DNA from: Monocercomonoides exilis
Lineage: Eukaryota > Preaxostyla > Oxymonadida > Polymastigidae
DNA: 64,000 bases
NCBI GenBank assembly: GCA_001643675.2
Contig: LSRY02000033.1
Span: 124,001 to 188,000, forward strand
Reading direction: 5' to 3'
Below the pieces are notes generated by a model. It was not told the DNA's origin and did not search any database. It worked only from the letters and a program-made list of their open reading frames with translations. This document shows, piece after piece, positions 35,154 to 49,700 of the stretch (positions are counted from its first letter, which is position 1; every line of letters starts with the position of its first letter). The translations under genes were made by a program, and so were the position numbers.

Positions 35154-36601
35154 TCAAACATTCACATGATAATCAGAAACATTCAAAGATAATGCATCGC
35201 AAGAATATCTTTTGTTCAGAAAATTAAATCTTTCAAAAAAGCTCGTTATGCAATCTTCATAACCCTCTTCCTCCATCCTTTCAAACATCTCTTTTTTTGT
35301 TGCCTTTCTTTTCACCTCATCAACATCGTTATCTTTCTTTTCATTCAATCTTTTCAAAATATCTGATAAGAACCCGAAACTTCTCCACAATTTTACATCC
35401 TCCAATGTTGATTGCTGAAGATCCTCGCAAAAGATATCGAAAACACCTTCTTTCAGAAAATAACCAACACTTTCAGTTGCATTATTTGCAATTTCATTAA
35501 AAAATGAAAAGCATCTTTCACACAACATTTGCTCTTTCTCTCTTGATGCTCTGTACAGCTTGGCCACGAAACTTATCAGTTCGGCATATTCCTCTTTCCA
35601 CGATGTGATACACAAAAACAACTCTTCCGCCGTTTTTATCCACTTCCCCACAATTTCCTTCACTTCTTTCTTTCTTTTAGCCACTTCTTTTGTCTTCAGA
35701 TCCGCGCAACTTGACAGTTCTTCCAGTTCTCTTGTTGCCTCCGCGACAAAATGCAGCTCATTCGTAATAACATCTGCCAATGATCGATTGCTGCCCAGTC
35801 GTGCTATCAAAAACTCCCATGCAGAATGATAGGCAAGTCGCGTCAGATTCTGATGATCTTGATGATATTTGATAATCTCTTTGATTTCATTCAAATACAA
35901 TTTTTCAAGCACTCTCTCAAAAAAATGAGAGGGAATAATTAACGTTCAAAAGGAAACAGAAATGCCCAAACTTCACGGCCCACAATTTTACTCAAAGAAA
36001 GCAAAGCCATTTCCACTTCCTTTTGAGCTTCCTTGCATTCCTCTTTGTTCAACGCAACTTTCAGAAGACAGGGAACACAAATCGACAGCAATTCCGAAGA
36101 AAATCGGCTGTTAAGCGAAAGATAACATTCGCAAAGGCCAACAAGAAGATTTTCATTCCTTCTTTTTCTTTTCTTTTCTTCTTTAACAATCATCTTTTCA
36201 AATCTTCTGTTCAAAAAAGAATTTTTAAATTCGTTGAACAATGGATTCTTCAACATTTTCCAATACCCCACACGCTGCACCAACAAACATGCATTCTCAA
36301 TGGATAATCTCTTTCTTTCAACCATTTTGTCCATCCTGTCAAACAATTCTTTCGTGAAAATAGAATACACATCGCTATAAGCCATCTCACTCATAAGTCC
36401 ATTCATTTCAAAGATTTTCAATTTTTGTTCCCCTTCAGTGCCATTTTCCAGCTCAGAAAATAACTCTTATAAAAATATGAATATTTCTCGCATTTCACAG
36501 ATTTCAAATTCTAAAGGGAACGTGAGCAAACTGCCATACTTATCAATAAGGGACAATTCTTCGATTCCATCCCCGGCCTCGTCATCGGAGCCTGATTTCA
36601 T
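35154..36601 (-). CDS. Orphan NEIKEII-family protein, copy B, intact
   Basis: Exon 1 is 36601-36532 (MKSGSDDEAGDG), exon 2 36465-35972, exon 3 35915-35154. Donors are GTTTGC and GTTTGG, and the three exons sum to 1,326 nt, or 441 residues plus stop. Introns sit at the same places and phases (1 and 0) as in copy A. Conserved blocks in order are KLFSELENGTEGEQK, IFTKELFDRMDKMVE, LLVQRVGYWKMLKN, LLVGLCECYLSL, CVPCLLKVALNKEE, YLNEIKEIIKYHQDH, NLTRLAYHSAWEFL, ITNELHFVAEATRELEEL, RMEEEGYEDCITSF and a C-terminal SLNVSDYHVNV. The protein is soluble, helical and rich in Lys and Glu, perhaps an ARM/HEAT-like solenoid. Function is unknown. The intact copy serves as the reference for the damage in A and C. 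Confidence 0.78.
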
Positions 36602-37781
36602 TCTTGTTGTTTGAAAGGAAAGTTCATTTTGCAAAGCAAAGTGCTTCAAAAATCTTTTTTAGAAATAAGCTCAAACAATGTGTTGGCTTGGGGAAATGAA
36701 GTGGAAACAGTTTCAGCAACGCATGCCTTTCGGGAAGAACTGGACAAATTCTGGCCCATTCAAGATTATTAAGTCTATTTATTAAGGGTATTTTTTTTCC
36801 CAAATAAATTGATTTCAAATGTTTTGTAAAGAATTTTGAAAACTCTTAAACATAGATAATTATTGAAAACTTCAAAACTTCTTGAATTGTTGTTTGCGAG
36901 AAAATGAGACTTTTTCAATAAAGGAAGTTTTTTCCTAAAAATTAGTATATTTCCTAACTTTTGCAAGCCATAGAAAAAAATTATCATGTTTAATAATCTT
37001 CAAAGAAAACTATTTCTGCACAATAACATAAAACACAATTAAAAAAATTAAAAAAATTTTTTTATGTTCTTTGTTTCGATGTGGAGAATAAAAAACTTAA
37101 AAAAAAGTTTGCACAAGTTTAACAAAAACACACGATTAAAGATAAACAGAGGAGAAGTTCATTTTGAATGAAACACAATAATAAAACACGGGGAAAATAT
37201 GTGATATGAATAAAACGTAATAATATTAAACAAAAAAAAAAAAATTCAGAAAAATTCAGAAAAAATGCAAAAAACTTCAATAAACCATCAGTTTCCTTTT
37301 ATTTTTAAATAAAAACCAGAAACATAAAATTGCTGAGCACATACAGTCGATAAAGAAACAGTTATTTGAAATACTTGGAAAACAGAAAGGAATAATGGAA
37401 AAAGAATTTTTTTAAAAAAATCAAAAGAAAAAAACACTTTTTGGAAAAATACAAAATAATTGAAAGCCTTTAAAGAAAAATAACACAATGACAAAAGCAC
37501 TTGAATAATATATTTCCAAAATTTATTGGTTTAAAAATCAACTAAAAAAGGAAAAAATAAAGTTCATATCTTCAAAATGCAACACTATAAAGTTCTTTTT
37601 TTCTTCTTCTTTTTTCTTTTGTGAGTCATTTTCATTAAAGCACAATAATTATGTGTAATAAAAGTTTTGCTGAACTATTCTCTATCTGTTATCATTTCGC
37701 ACATAACAGATCATTCTTATTTTTTTTTAAAAAAAAAAGAAAACAGTCATCAAACATTCTCAACACAGTTTTTTAAGTTCT
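36602..37781. other. AT-rich intergenic stretch
   Basis: About 1.2 kb of AT-rich DNA with A and T homopolymers between copy B and the stop of the giant gene. Only short, biased frames occur. No gene or structured repeat was found. Confidence 0.5.
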
Positions 37782-40700
37782 TTATTTTGCTTCGTTGCTG
37801 TTCAAAGTACTCTCTCTGATGGTAACAAGCGTATCATAATCTCCATTGCCCGTACCAGAACTAGCACTGGAACTAGCACTGGCACTGGAACTTGCACTTG
37901 TTCTAGCAGCCGCACTGTTACAGTCGCCTCCCAGAACAATCTGAAGAGCCTCAACATTTCCCGTGCGGATCTGCTGGTACAATTTCGTTTTCTGCTCAAC
38001 CGTCGAGCCGGCTGCAATGTTCTTTCTTCGAGTCAGTTCTCGCTCTTTCTCGCTGGCCATTTCAGCAATCGTGCTCTTTTCGATTGTTCTATCTATCTCT
38101 TCAAGGAGCGCTGACCACTTCTTTTCCTGCACATCCAAAGGCAGTGAGTCTGTCATGTCAATAACAGCATCGTCTGCACCGCTGGGCCATCCCATTTGCT
38201 TGTTTTCGTTCATCTTCTCCTCAATCAGCTGTGCCCTCACACGCATCTTCTGTTCAGCTGGATTCATCGACAGGCCTTGCGCCTTCATCTGCACACGAAG
38301 ATACTTTCTGAATGGCTTGGAGCCAATAAACTGCGGCAGCACTACCACACGAAGCGCTTCAAACACAAGCATCACAATTGGGCTGAAGAACATCGGATCA
38401 GGAATGAACTGCTTCACTCGGATCAGCGCAACTTTCTCCCGCAGTGGAGCCAGTATCCGCTCAGGAACTTGGAATGGCGTAACAAACTTGCCGCTCTCAG
38501 AAAGCGAGTCGCCTGAGAAGTATCTGTCCCAAATCTCAATCGCTGCTCCTCTTTTCCGTCTTCGTATGTTCGAAAGGATCTTGTCCAGCTGCCCGCCTGC
38601 TGTCTCCTCAGTCGGAGTGTCTTCGTTCTCTTTTTGTATCAGCCGAGCAAAGTCTGTTGCAGAAATGAAGAACTCCCATGCAGTGAGTGAATAGTACCGT
38701 GCAACAAACAGAGTGAACGAGATCAGCAAGTGATCCGCATCTTCAAGTATCATGTCGATCAGTTGAGATGCTCCACCAACGCTGAGTCCAGACTTCGCTC
38801 CAACCGACATCGAAGTCAAATCCTCTGCCAGGAAGCGATTTGCCACAACGTACTCGGCTCTTGCACGGAGCAGGTCTTCTTCTCTCTTCTGCTGCTCCTG
38901 CGTGGCTGCCTTCAGCGAAGCCATAATCTCTTCTTCTGACCGCTGCAGTGACAAAGCAAGTGTTGCTGCTTTCTCCCTCGACGACTCGATCACTTTGAGT
39001 GTCCTCTCTGCCCTCAGCACACCAACACTTTCTGTCGCGATCTCCTTCCGCAGCTTCTCCTTCTGCACTTTTCGCTCTTCTTCTTGCATCGCTGATTTTT
39101 TCTTTTCCAGCTCAAATTCATACAGCCGTCTTCTTTGATGCTCTCTTTCTCTTTCTTTCTCTTTTGTTCTTTGTTTTTCGATCTCTCTCAGCTTCTTTCT
39201 CAATCCATCTCTTTCTTTATCCACCGCTTTTGTTTCTCTCAGCAGTCTCAACTTTTCTGCATCCAACAGAAGCTCTTCATCTTTCTCTTCCAAATCAGCT
39301 GTGTGCTGTTTGTCGACAGTTGCTGAGACCAGCTCGGCAGTCGCTCCTCTTTCGAACTCACTCACTGCAGATGGCACAGTTGCAATGTTCTTCATCCACT
39401 TCATCTCTTTTGTCCCAACAAACACAAACTTCTTCTGCGTCTTGTTCTTATTGCTCTCCATTACAGCGGACGAATCCTCGCTGGAATTGTCTTTCTTCTT
39501 CTTGTTCTTCTTCTTGTCTTTGTCTTTGCCTCCCTTTCCGTTGTCGTCAGCAGCTTGTTCAATCGTGTTGATTTGGAGGAAGAACGGAATAGATACAAGA
39601 TTCGTCTGATACAGGAACGATGCACAGATAATGTACTCATCCTCGCACAGAGCCCCAAGCACCGATGGAGGTGCAACAGGCGTGTCATTTGTTTCAGCCT
39701 CACATGGAATTGGAGTGTAGATATTCTTCCGCTTGAACAGTGCAGGATCGCCTGGCTCAGGCACTCTTCCTAAGCGAAGAGCAGCAAAGCCAGTGGTTGA
39801 ACTGAACGACAGAGCTGCTCCAGTTGTTGGGCGAAGTGTTGAGAATGCTGATGCAAGCGTTGGCTTGGACATTGTTTGGGAGTATGCAAGTGTAAATGAT
39901 GAAGGCTGAGGGGCCAGTGCATCTCCTGAGAATGAAGATGGTGATGTAGGAGCACTGGATTCTGTCTTATCGGCAGCTGCGATTGCAGCAAGTGCTCTTG
40001 GATTCAGTTTAACAGGTGTTGAAAGTGCATCACTAGACGAAGAAAGAGAAGAGGATGATGAAGGCGTGAATGCAAGTGTTGCAGAAGACGACAAAGGTGA
40101 TGGATTTGAAGGCAAAGCCAGGTCAGATGATGATGAAGAGATGGAAAGAGGTGACGGATTGGCTGTCTGATGGCTTGCAGGCAGAGTCTTCCATCCCTTT
40201 GAGGATGAACTAAGAGCTCCGTTTTTGCCTCCTTTCACTCCAGCGCCTTTGGAAGAGGCAAGCAGAGATGCAGCGCTCTTTGCCTGTGGATAGAGCATGT
40301 GGAGTGGCAGATTCAGGAAGCACCGCTGGAGCATCGAATAAGCTGAGTGTGTCACTCTTGTCAGCTGGCAGACAATACGCACGTGCAGACAATGATCAGG
40401 CTGTGGCAGAGTGAACGAGTTGTATCTCATAGAAGCGCGAGGGACTGTTGGTGGGATGAACACAGGATCCAAGCAAAGTGTTGATGGTCCCAGCCCAGTT
40501 GTGGTGCTTGTAGCTGCGTTGATCACAGCGAACTGGCCAGCTGTCATTGCCATTGTGGAAGGCGCAGCAGACACCAAAGGAGCACTTACACCGCCGCGCC
40601 CACTCGAAGCGCTGCTGCCGGTGTCTGGATCTGGAACAGGTACAGGTGCAAAGGATGCATGCGAAAAGGCTCTGACAAACGGCTGGGCAGACTCCAAGTG

Positions 40701-43700
40701 AGAGTACGCATTGTAGAACTGTCCTGCAGCTTGCTGCAGAAGAGGTGGGTGGCTGTGTCCAGGCAAAGGCGCACCCACAACAGAATCTGAACCAAAGGCC
40801 AGCCATTGCGCTTTGCATGCAAGAGATGAGAGCGATTCTGCTAGAATGTATGAACGGCCAACGTAATTTGGAGATGTGATGATCAGAGCATCGATCATAA
40901 GCTGTGCAAAACGCAAAGTGGAAGGACCGAACAGAGTGGGAGATGCAGACAAAAGAAGATCCCAGGCGTCAAAGAACATGAGCAGTGCGCGTGCTGAGTG
41001 ATGGTTCCATTCTTGCTTGTAGAGATACACATGGAATGGCTGCAGTGGTGCAGGAAGCCCAATCTGTGGCTCTGACATTGTGGCAACAGATCCCTGTCCA
41101 CTCATCATTGTCGCCATCAGCCTCTCTGTTCCTGATAGCGAGTACTTCTGCACAACTACGATTCTCTCAACAATCAGTCCTTTCATTGCATCCACCACAT
41201 CCAAAAGCAAGTTGTCTGGGTCTGACAAAATGATGTTGTCACCACGCAGCTTGTCAAACGCATTCAAAAGCGCAGTCAGTGCCAAATTGAGAGCAGATGG
41301 AATTTCACCCAATTCCTGGACAAGTGAACGCAACAATCCTGATATGTACTCCAGGAATGACTCAGCTGACCACACCTCCTCCACACTCGTCAGCGAAGGT
41401 TGACCAAATGAGTCTGAGCGCTTCAGAGCTTCATACGGCACGATCTCCTGTGTGAGAGTTGTGCTTATGCCACCTGGCGGTGCTCCCACAAGAGACATGA
41501 GAGGCTCCAGCTCCTTAATGTGTGCGTTAAAGTGATCAAGTTCTAAGGCTCCCTTTGCCAATCGACTCTTCACAACGCTTTTGCCCTTTGTTGATGCCTT
41601 GCCGCTGCCTCCGCTTGACGAAGAGGAACCAGAATGAGAAGAGCCAGACGCATCTCTCAGAAGCATTGTTTGGGACATATCTGTCTTCTCCTCTGTCAAA
41701 AGGAGTGCTCTGTCTGCTGCTGAAAGCAATGCGCCTCCTCTGCCTGAAGATATGCGGCGTGCAATTGTGGACAGACGCCATCTGCGCTGTGATGAGAGAG
41801 AAGCATGAATGACAGGCACAATCACACACAACGCAGTGAACAGCGTGTCGACCCAGCTGGCCCATCCGCCATTGACAGTCATTGGCAAATGCGAGAAGCA
41901 ATGAGAAGTTGGATAGCTTTCTGTGGACATCACAAAGTTTGTGTCAATTGCAGGGTTGATCAAAAGAGCTATGCACTGCAGGGCGATCAAAGAAGGTGAG
42001 GCCACTTTGAAGTCTCTGTGAAGATCACTCTGCAAGTTGGGGACTCGCGGGACTGATGCTGCAGATGAAGAGGAAGCAGGCGGATTCAGTGCAAGTGCAG
42101 CCGAAAGTGGTGTTGGATTGGCTGACGGGGTGTTTGAGAGTGACGAGATCGGAGCAGAAGAAGACGATGGAGCAGCAGATTCTTCAGCCAGACTGAAAAG
42201 CGGGTTGGCGCTGAAATGGCTGAACTGCATCATTGCCGTTGACTGCTGAAGCGAATGTGTAGATTGTCCGTCGAATCCAATGCTCATCATTCCTCCGCTG
42301 TTCACTCCTCCATTTGCACTCACATTCATAAACGGCTGCTGCACTAGAAGACGCATCAATGCCTGTGACTGAACAGACACAGAGCCAGTTGCAATGTCCC
42401 TCATTGTTCTCTGTCTCCTCTCGAGTGCTGCATTGAACTGTGCAAGCGTCGAATAGAGTGTTCCAGGTGTCTTCTTCTCGTTGGCAGCTGCAGATGTCTT
42501 AGCAACTGTAAGCGTGCGCCTCTGCCTGCGGTTGAAGAAGTGCTGCGGGTGTTTTAGCTCATACACGATATCGCCAGCATATGCCTGCTGCTCAGCAGCT
42601 GCGGCAGGCGATGAGAGAGAAGAGCAATCATCACTGGCGATTGTGGAAAGCGAGGTTAGCGACGAAAACGGAGAAGAAACAGACGAAAGCATCCAGTTTG
42701 CAGAGCCAGCAGTAGCTGAGTTCATGTTCATTGCCGTCTGTGACAGTTCGTCGTATGTCACATCAAAAGATGGATGCAGCAAGATAGGCCGAACTGACAG
42801 CAAACGAAGCAGAAGTGGAAGGAGACCAGGGAACGGAGGCGGGCGGATGGTAAGCTGCTGCGGAGACACACCCCACAGCGTATAGTGTTGAGCAGTTGGG
42901 ATGGCGTTTGGCGCAGGGCCTCTTCGGAACAGTGTGACAGATTGCACAAGGCTCATCAGCTCTTTTGGCATCATTTCTCTGAAGTCGGCCATTGATGTGA
43001 AGGTAGCTATGCTCTTTGGCTCGCTGCGGCTGCGGGCAAATTCTGCAACAGCTGGGGCAGAGTTGAGGGAGGTGTATGTTGTGAGCGAAGGAGGCATGTC
43101 CAAATTCTCCTGATACTCGTCAGTGTATAGTGAAGATGCTGCCATGTGCACTTTTTGCATCATCACCAGCACAGGCTCCGTGTAGCCGTTTGGTCGGATG
43201 GAGTATTCCTGCCCAAGTTCTTTCTCCATCGATGATAACACTTCAGAAGGAAGAGAAGTCTTCTTCCGCACAACAGAAGATGGTTCGCTGTTACTATCAG
43301 CACTTCCACTAGCTGTTGTTTTGAATGTTGCGCTTTCGAGGTCTTTGCTCTTCTTCTTCTTCTTTTTCTCAGTCGACGCTGTTAGCTCATCAGGAATCAC
43401 CACACCACGATGGCTGGCAAAGGAGAAGAAGTCTCTCAGTGGAGAGTGCTCTAAGATGTTGATAGAGTCAATCGTGGGGCCATTCGTCTCTTCCACTTGG
43501 ACGTTTTTGCTCTTTCGCGAGCGAAGCAGCGAGAATTTATCGCCCATCTGCTTTTTCTCGTTCTCTTCGATTTCTGCAATGATTTCTCGGTGTCTGCGGT
43601 ATGATGGCCACGATGCAGCTTTCAGTTCAGCCAGGCAATTCGTGTCTGGATTGCGCTGTGCCAACAGAGAGACGATGAGTCTGGTGCGTTTGTGTGTTGC

Positions 43701-46700
43701 AGTCAGCGAATGGAAGACAGCAGAAACAGCTTGTGAAGCAACTTGCACATCGGGATGGACACAGACCAGGTAAGGCACAAGAATAGAGGCCTCTTCCAAG
43801 AAGTTGCGGGTGGATACGAAGAGCTGAGCTGATTGGAGCATCATGTAGTTTGCTGTGAGTGGCAATGTCTCTTCTTTCGCTTTGCCTTTCTTGGAAGATG
43901 GGGATGTTGTTGCTGAAGAAGACGAAGTTGAAGCTGATGATGAAGTTGCTGAAGATGACGAAGTAGATGCCGAAGATGATGAGGATGATGATGCAAATGA
44001 ATCTTTGTCTCCTGAAAGATATGGCTTAAGTCCACTTTGAGGCATTCCCGTTCCATCTTTATTCATCACAGATTGCATGTTTGCTCCTTTCGCTTCCTCA
44101 TTCTGCTGTTCCAGCAGAGCTGCCCTGTGAGCCGAGGCAAGAGCAGCAGGGGTTATATTCAACAACAAGAGATGTCCCTGATCAAGCAAGTAAGGATTGG
44201 ATAGAATGCCATTCATAAACAGAGTCTCGCAGATGAGGATGACCTGGCGGATGATGTGAGGCGAAGACCAAGCTGGAGATGGAAGCACATGGGACGGGAG
44301 CTCACTGGCAGGGAATGCATGCACAGGAATTGGCAAAGTGTGGGTGAGGGAAGATGGAGACGAGAGGAGAGAGATAATCAGAGAAATATCACTCAGCCTC
44401 ACGAAGGATGTCTGAGGTGTTGGGGGCATCTCGTCCTCTGCAAAGTCGTCGTCGTCTTCATCCGCATCATCGTCAATTTCGTCTTCGTCTTCCATATCGA
44501 TCAGCTCAAATCCTTCATCTCCATTTGCAAACCCTTCTTCCTCGTTCTTCTTTCGTTGCCATTGAATCCTTTCTTCTTTCTTTCTTGCCTTCTCAAGCTT
44601 CTTCATCATCCTGCCGTATGAGCCAGCGGTTGGTCTTGGTTTCTGTTCCGTGCCTGGTTTTGGCGCATACTCACCCAGTTGTGAAGACAGATAGTTCAAA
44701 GAGATCAGAATGGCACGATAGATTCTGAGTGATGCAACACACACAGCAGGTGACTCATGTGCAGTTGCCCACTGCACAATGCAGCGCATCAGGACGGCGA
44801 TGGCTGAAGGAGAGTGGAAGAATAGAACTACCAGTGCGTGAATAAACAGAGGGAGTGGGATGGGCTGTGAGACATCGAGTGCATCAATCATCTGCTCCGG
44901 TGTCAGTGTTTGAAGAGAATTGTTATTGTCTTCTGCCATCGAAAGCAAGGATGGTGCATTTGACGATCCATTTGCAGTAGAAGCGGTGTTCTGCGCTGAG
45001 CTGCTTCCAGACACTGAGAACGAGCCAGCACCTGCTCCGATGGATGATGCAGAAGAGAGTGGCTGGCCAGTGCCCTTGTTATTTGTGTTGGGAGGAGTGA
45101 ATGTCGGGTAAGTGTACGAATCCCACCGCCAGTCAATTGGCCACGGCTCAGCAGTGTCTGTGTAGCGTGCATAGTGTGTGGAGATGCGGGAGAGCAGCAT
45201 GCGCGCTTTCGCCCACATCTCTCTGAAACGGGGTGTGGCTGTGAAGGATGGGTACTTATCGTCCAGCGACTGTTGCCCCCACTCATGTACCAGCACCTGA
45301 GGACGGTACAGCACAAGCACATCCACCAGCCTCAAGAGGAGATGGCGGATGACTGACGGAAGGTTGTTGTTTGGTGTGGATGTGGCTGTGGGAAAGGCAG
45401 AAAGTGTTGTTCCTGAAGTCGAGCCAGTCGAGCCCAGTGCAGCCACTGCGATGCTGTGCTGCCCTGTGGGCGTGTCGCTCTCAGGTGAGGCAGGAGACAG
45501 GAAGATCTGCTGAGGAGGCGCATAATGAGTCAGTGAGAAGGCAAACAGCATCGGAACAAACGAGAGAATGGCGTTGATGTCGGAGTTGATGTACCCGCTG
45601 ATCATGTTCGCGACAATTCCACGTGCAAACAGGAACTGTCGTGTCTGCTCCAGTGCCAGCATTCTTGCTTTTTCCAGCTGCACTTTCTTTCTCTCCAGAT
45701 TGAATTGCTCGCCACTCCTGTTCCTTCCTGAGCGCCCTTTCTTCTTTCCTTTGCCTTCTGTTTTCTCTGTAGCAGCAGCTGCGGCAGCCGCTTGTTGCTG
45801 CTTCAACGCAGCAGCAGCCAGAACAGCATATCTCCTTCTCACCTCCAACGCAGTCGAGCGCTGAAATCCGTGGAGTGCCTTCCACATTGTGGGCGTGAAT
45901 ATCACCAAGATGTTCTCAAGTGTGGCAGCTGGGTGGATTCTCAGGAGATACTCCATGATGTGCCAGACAGGCAGGATCGAGGCGGGCTGACGGACACCTG
46001 TAGAGATCAGCTGGCGGATGATGACGGTGAAGTTGCGAGAGATTTTGAACATGTTCTCTTCGGATATCATGGCTTCTCCTTCTTCATCATCCTCTTCATC
46101 CAGATCTTCTTCCTCTTCTTCTTCAGCAACAGTGCCAGCAGCAACTGATTTTTGTGTGGATTCGACAATTTGTCTCAATGCTTCATCGTCTGAGTCTTCA
46201 TCGTCTGCATTGGCAGAAGTGGAAGAAGCTGTGATGTTCGGCGACAGACCAACAAGCGCAGCATTCTTCAGAGAAACCAGTTGCGAAGAGCCAGCATTCA
46301 AAGCAGCTTTCCCTCCCTTTCTGAATGCTCCAAACTTCTTCCCCACAACTCCCTTCTCCTTCAGCTCACTCAGCCGGATTCCTCTCAGCTTCAGCTTCTT
46401 CACGTATCTCTTCATCGCCATCCGTCTCTTCTTCCTCCTCTGCCTCTCTTTCCCATCAGCGTGTGTAAATGCCAGCCTTGCCCACACAACAAGATACGAC
46501 TCTAGCAGAGCATCCGATGATGTGTGCGAGCTTTCTCTCAGGTCTGGCAAAAGAGGCATTCTCTGCTTGTTCAGAATCATCAGTCTTGCAGAGGCTCCAA
46601 GCACAGATGAAACAATTGACCCACTGCCTCCTTGTTTGCTGGCAAGAATAGAGAATGACTTGCCTGCGTTGTCCTGCTGTGCCATCAGTTCGTTTCCATC

Positions 46701-49700
46701 TGGCAATGCATGTGACGTTGTCTCCAGCCGTGCTCTCACAAGCCCAATGAGAATCTCCAAGAAGTGGTTCCGTGTGTCCATGTCAGATTTGATCAGGTTT
46801 GACACTTCGATCCAGGGGACGATCAGCCACATCGACGACTGTGCAATAGAAAGAGGGGTATCTGCCTCAGCCAGAATACGTGGGAGCGAATGGCTCTGCA
46901 GTGTGCCGATGAAAGGCTCTCTCAGAACGTCCTGAGTGAACTCGTCGAGGTCTCTGCCCACATCATCCTGCTCTTTGTTGTCCAAGTCATCAGCTGACTC
47001 GTTCCACGTGTTGTCCTTCATGTGTGCTGCCACTTTCTCCAAATGCATACACATCCACTGAATCACATTCAAGCCCAGTGGTGCCAGTGCCTGTGCAGTT
47101 GCCTCAGAGAGAGGGAGAGCAGCTGCTTGGAGCGCGCTGGATGTTGTGGCAGTGAGCAGTGCAAAGCGTACAGTGTTGAACACTCTCAATGCAGCAATCA
47201 GGTTTCGCCGCTCGAATTTGTGAGTTGCTAAAAATGTTGGATCGAACAAAGGATTCTCCGGTGGTTCAGCTGGTTCTGGCGGAGATGCATCGTCAGAAGG
47301 CTCAGAGGGTGCAGGGAGAGGAGGAAGAAGATCAGTGACATCTTCAAACAGCCCTCTTTCCACAGCTCTCAAAAGATAGCGAAGCACTTTTCGAAGGACA
47401 AGAAAGGCTGCCAGTCGAACTTCGACAATTGAAGACATAATGTGCAGCAAAGCAAATGTGACAGCAGCTGAGATGAAGACGAATATTTCGTGCAGGTTGT
47501 AAGGTGAGGGATCCCATTCAAGACACAAGAAGCGCAGAAAACGGACTCTGAAGACAGGGCCGCGTGGCATTCCAAAGGCGAAGCAATCATTCATCAGGCG
47601 CGCAAACATGTGATGTGGATAGAAGGACAGCAGAAGAGACAAAAACGGAGTGATGGGGTGAGTATCCTTGGCATCACGATATGAAACATCTGCTTTCTTT
47701 GGTGCGATTCCTTTCTGTGTGAGGATGTTGCGTTCCGCAGAAGACGAGGAAAGAGGGAATGAGAAGCATAAGCGGGACATCCTGTATTCATTTGCCAGCA
47801 TTTGTGCTGCCTCGGCTAATGCGAAGAAGCGCAGAGAAGTTGAAGAGATGAGAAGAGGATTGAATGTGGGCAAGATGTCCATCGAGACAAGTGAGTTTGA
47901 AGCTGCATTCGACTGAGCAGACGCAGAAGAAGCAGAAGGATCAGGAATGTTTGTTGTTGGCGGCAGTGAGGCTGTCATTGGAGTGAGTGACATTGTCATC
48001 GGGGAAGCGATCATTGCAAGTGCTGAAATTGGCTCGCCCATCACCATATTTGCAGGCTTGCCACCAATCATCCTTTGCCGGATGTAGAAAGACAGCTCAG
48101 CTTCCATCATTATTGCTAGTGGTTTTGTTGTTCTCTTCCGCTTTCTGAATTTAAGCTTCATTTGAGCATCTGCAGACAACTCACCGTTCTGTGCAGGCTC
48201 AGCCTCTTCATCATCATCGTCAAGATAGTCTAGATCCAAGAAGTCTGCTGGGGGCATAATGCCATCAATCGCACCAGCAGGGATTGGGATGGTGCCTTCA
48301 GTGACTGCTTTCTTCAGCCCGCTCTTCTTCGTCGAGCGTGCCAGTGCGTGCTGCCTCAGCCGCTTCTCAACCTGCTGTGAGCGGCTGCGGAACTTGTCGA
48401 TTTCAACACGCAGAAGCTCTTCGTTGATGTCTGCTGCGTTGAACTCAGCCAGTGGAGCATACAATGACGGATGCACATGGTTCTTCTCAAACACCAGCGG
48501 AAGGCGCGGGTCAAACAGACGCAGGATGTGCGAGACACCTGCGTGTGCCGACAGCCTCAGTGACATTGTTGTGTGGCAGAAATATCGATAGCACTTTGTT
48601 GCCAGTTCTACGTTCTTTCCACGACCTTCTCTGAATTTCTCTCCCTTTCTGGTTGCGTCTGCCAGCTCGTTCACATCTCTTCTGCATTCCTTGTCGAGTG
48701 CTTCAAAGGCTTGGTTGAATACGCCATAGCCTGTGCAGTTCATCATCAGCCTCAGCACTTCCACACGCAGCGACATTCCCCACGTTGCCAAGGCCTGCAA
48801 CAGACCACGTGACAAAGAGCACATCGGGAAGCCATCAACATAGCTGGGCACAACAGCCACAAACACAAATGCATTGCGAGTGATCGGAATGGTCGGTACA
48901 TCTTTTGTTGGCTGGCGTTTTGCAAGTGATAACGCAGATGGATCAGAAGCAGATGGAGAAACTAAGGTTGTCGTTGTAGTTGCAGCAGCAGAGGCCAGTG
49001 CATCAGAAATAGAAAGAGTGGCCATTGAGCCTAAGGATGTTGTCTGAGGAGCTACTGAGCGCTTGTTGAAGGAAGACTTTGCAGAAGACACAGCTGAGGA
49101 TGCAGAAGCAGACAAGTCATCCACAATTGCAGACATCACACCATTAGAGGAAGAAGAAGCTGAAGCAGAGGATGAAGAAGAGCCAGTTGTAAGTGTTTTC
49201 ATTTCTTCGTTCCAAGGCTGTTGTTCTGAAAGCGCACCAAACGAGAATGGCTGCCAAGGCGAGAATAGTTCGTCAACTTCGACTTTTGGCTTCACTGGCT
49301 CTATTTTCTCCATCTCTTCTTTCTCCTTCTTTTTGCCTTTCTTTTTGCCTTTGCCCTTTTTCGTGTCTTTGATTTCCACATCCTCTTCAACTTCTTCCAC
49401 CAGCTTCTCAATTGCTTCCGAGTCTTCAAACTCCAATTTTCTAACAACGTCGCCAATCACAACCATCTTTGCTGGGGAAGAGAACGCATATTGTGAATAG
49501 ATGCTTGGCCCCTGTCCATTAGCATCCAGAGTGACAGCAGAGGAAGACGGCTGGAATGGAACGAGACAAGGCGACACACCCAGCGAACACACACAGAACT
49601 CATCGCTTGTTTCTTCCACCGTCGCATCTCTCAAAGCAGCATCCATTCCAAAGAGAGATCCAGAAGAGATAGAAGCAATAAGCGCGTTGGTCACTGAAGG

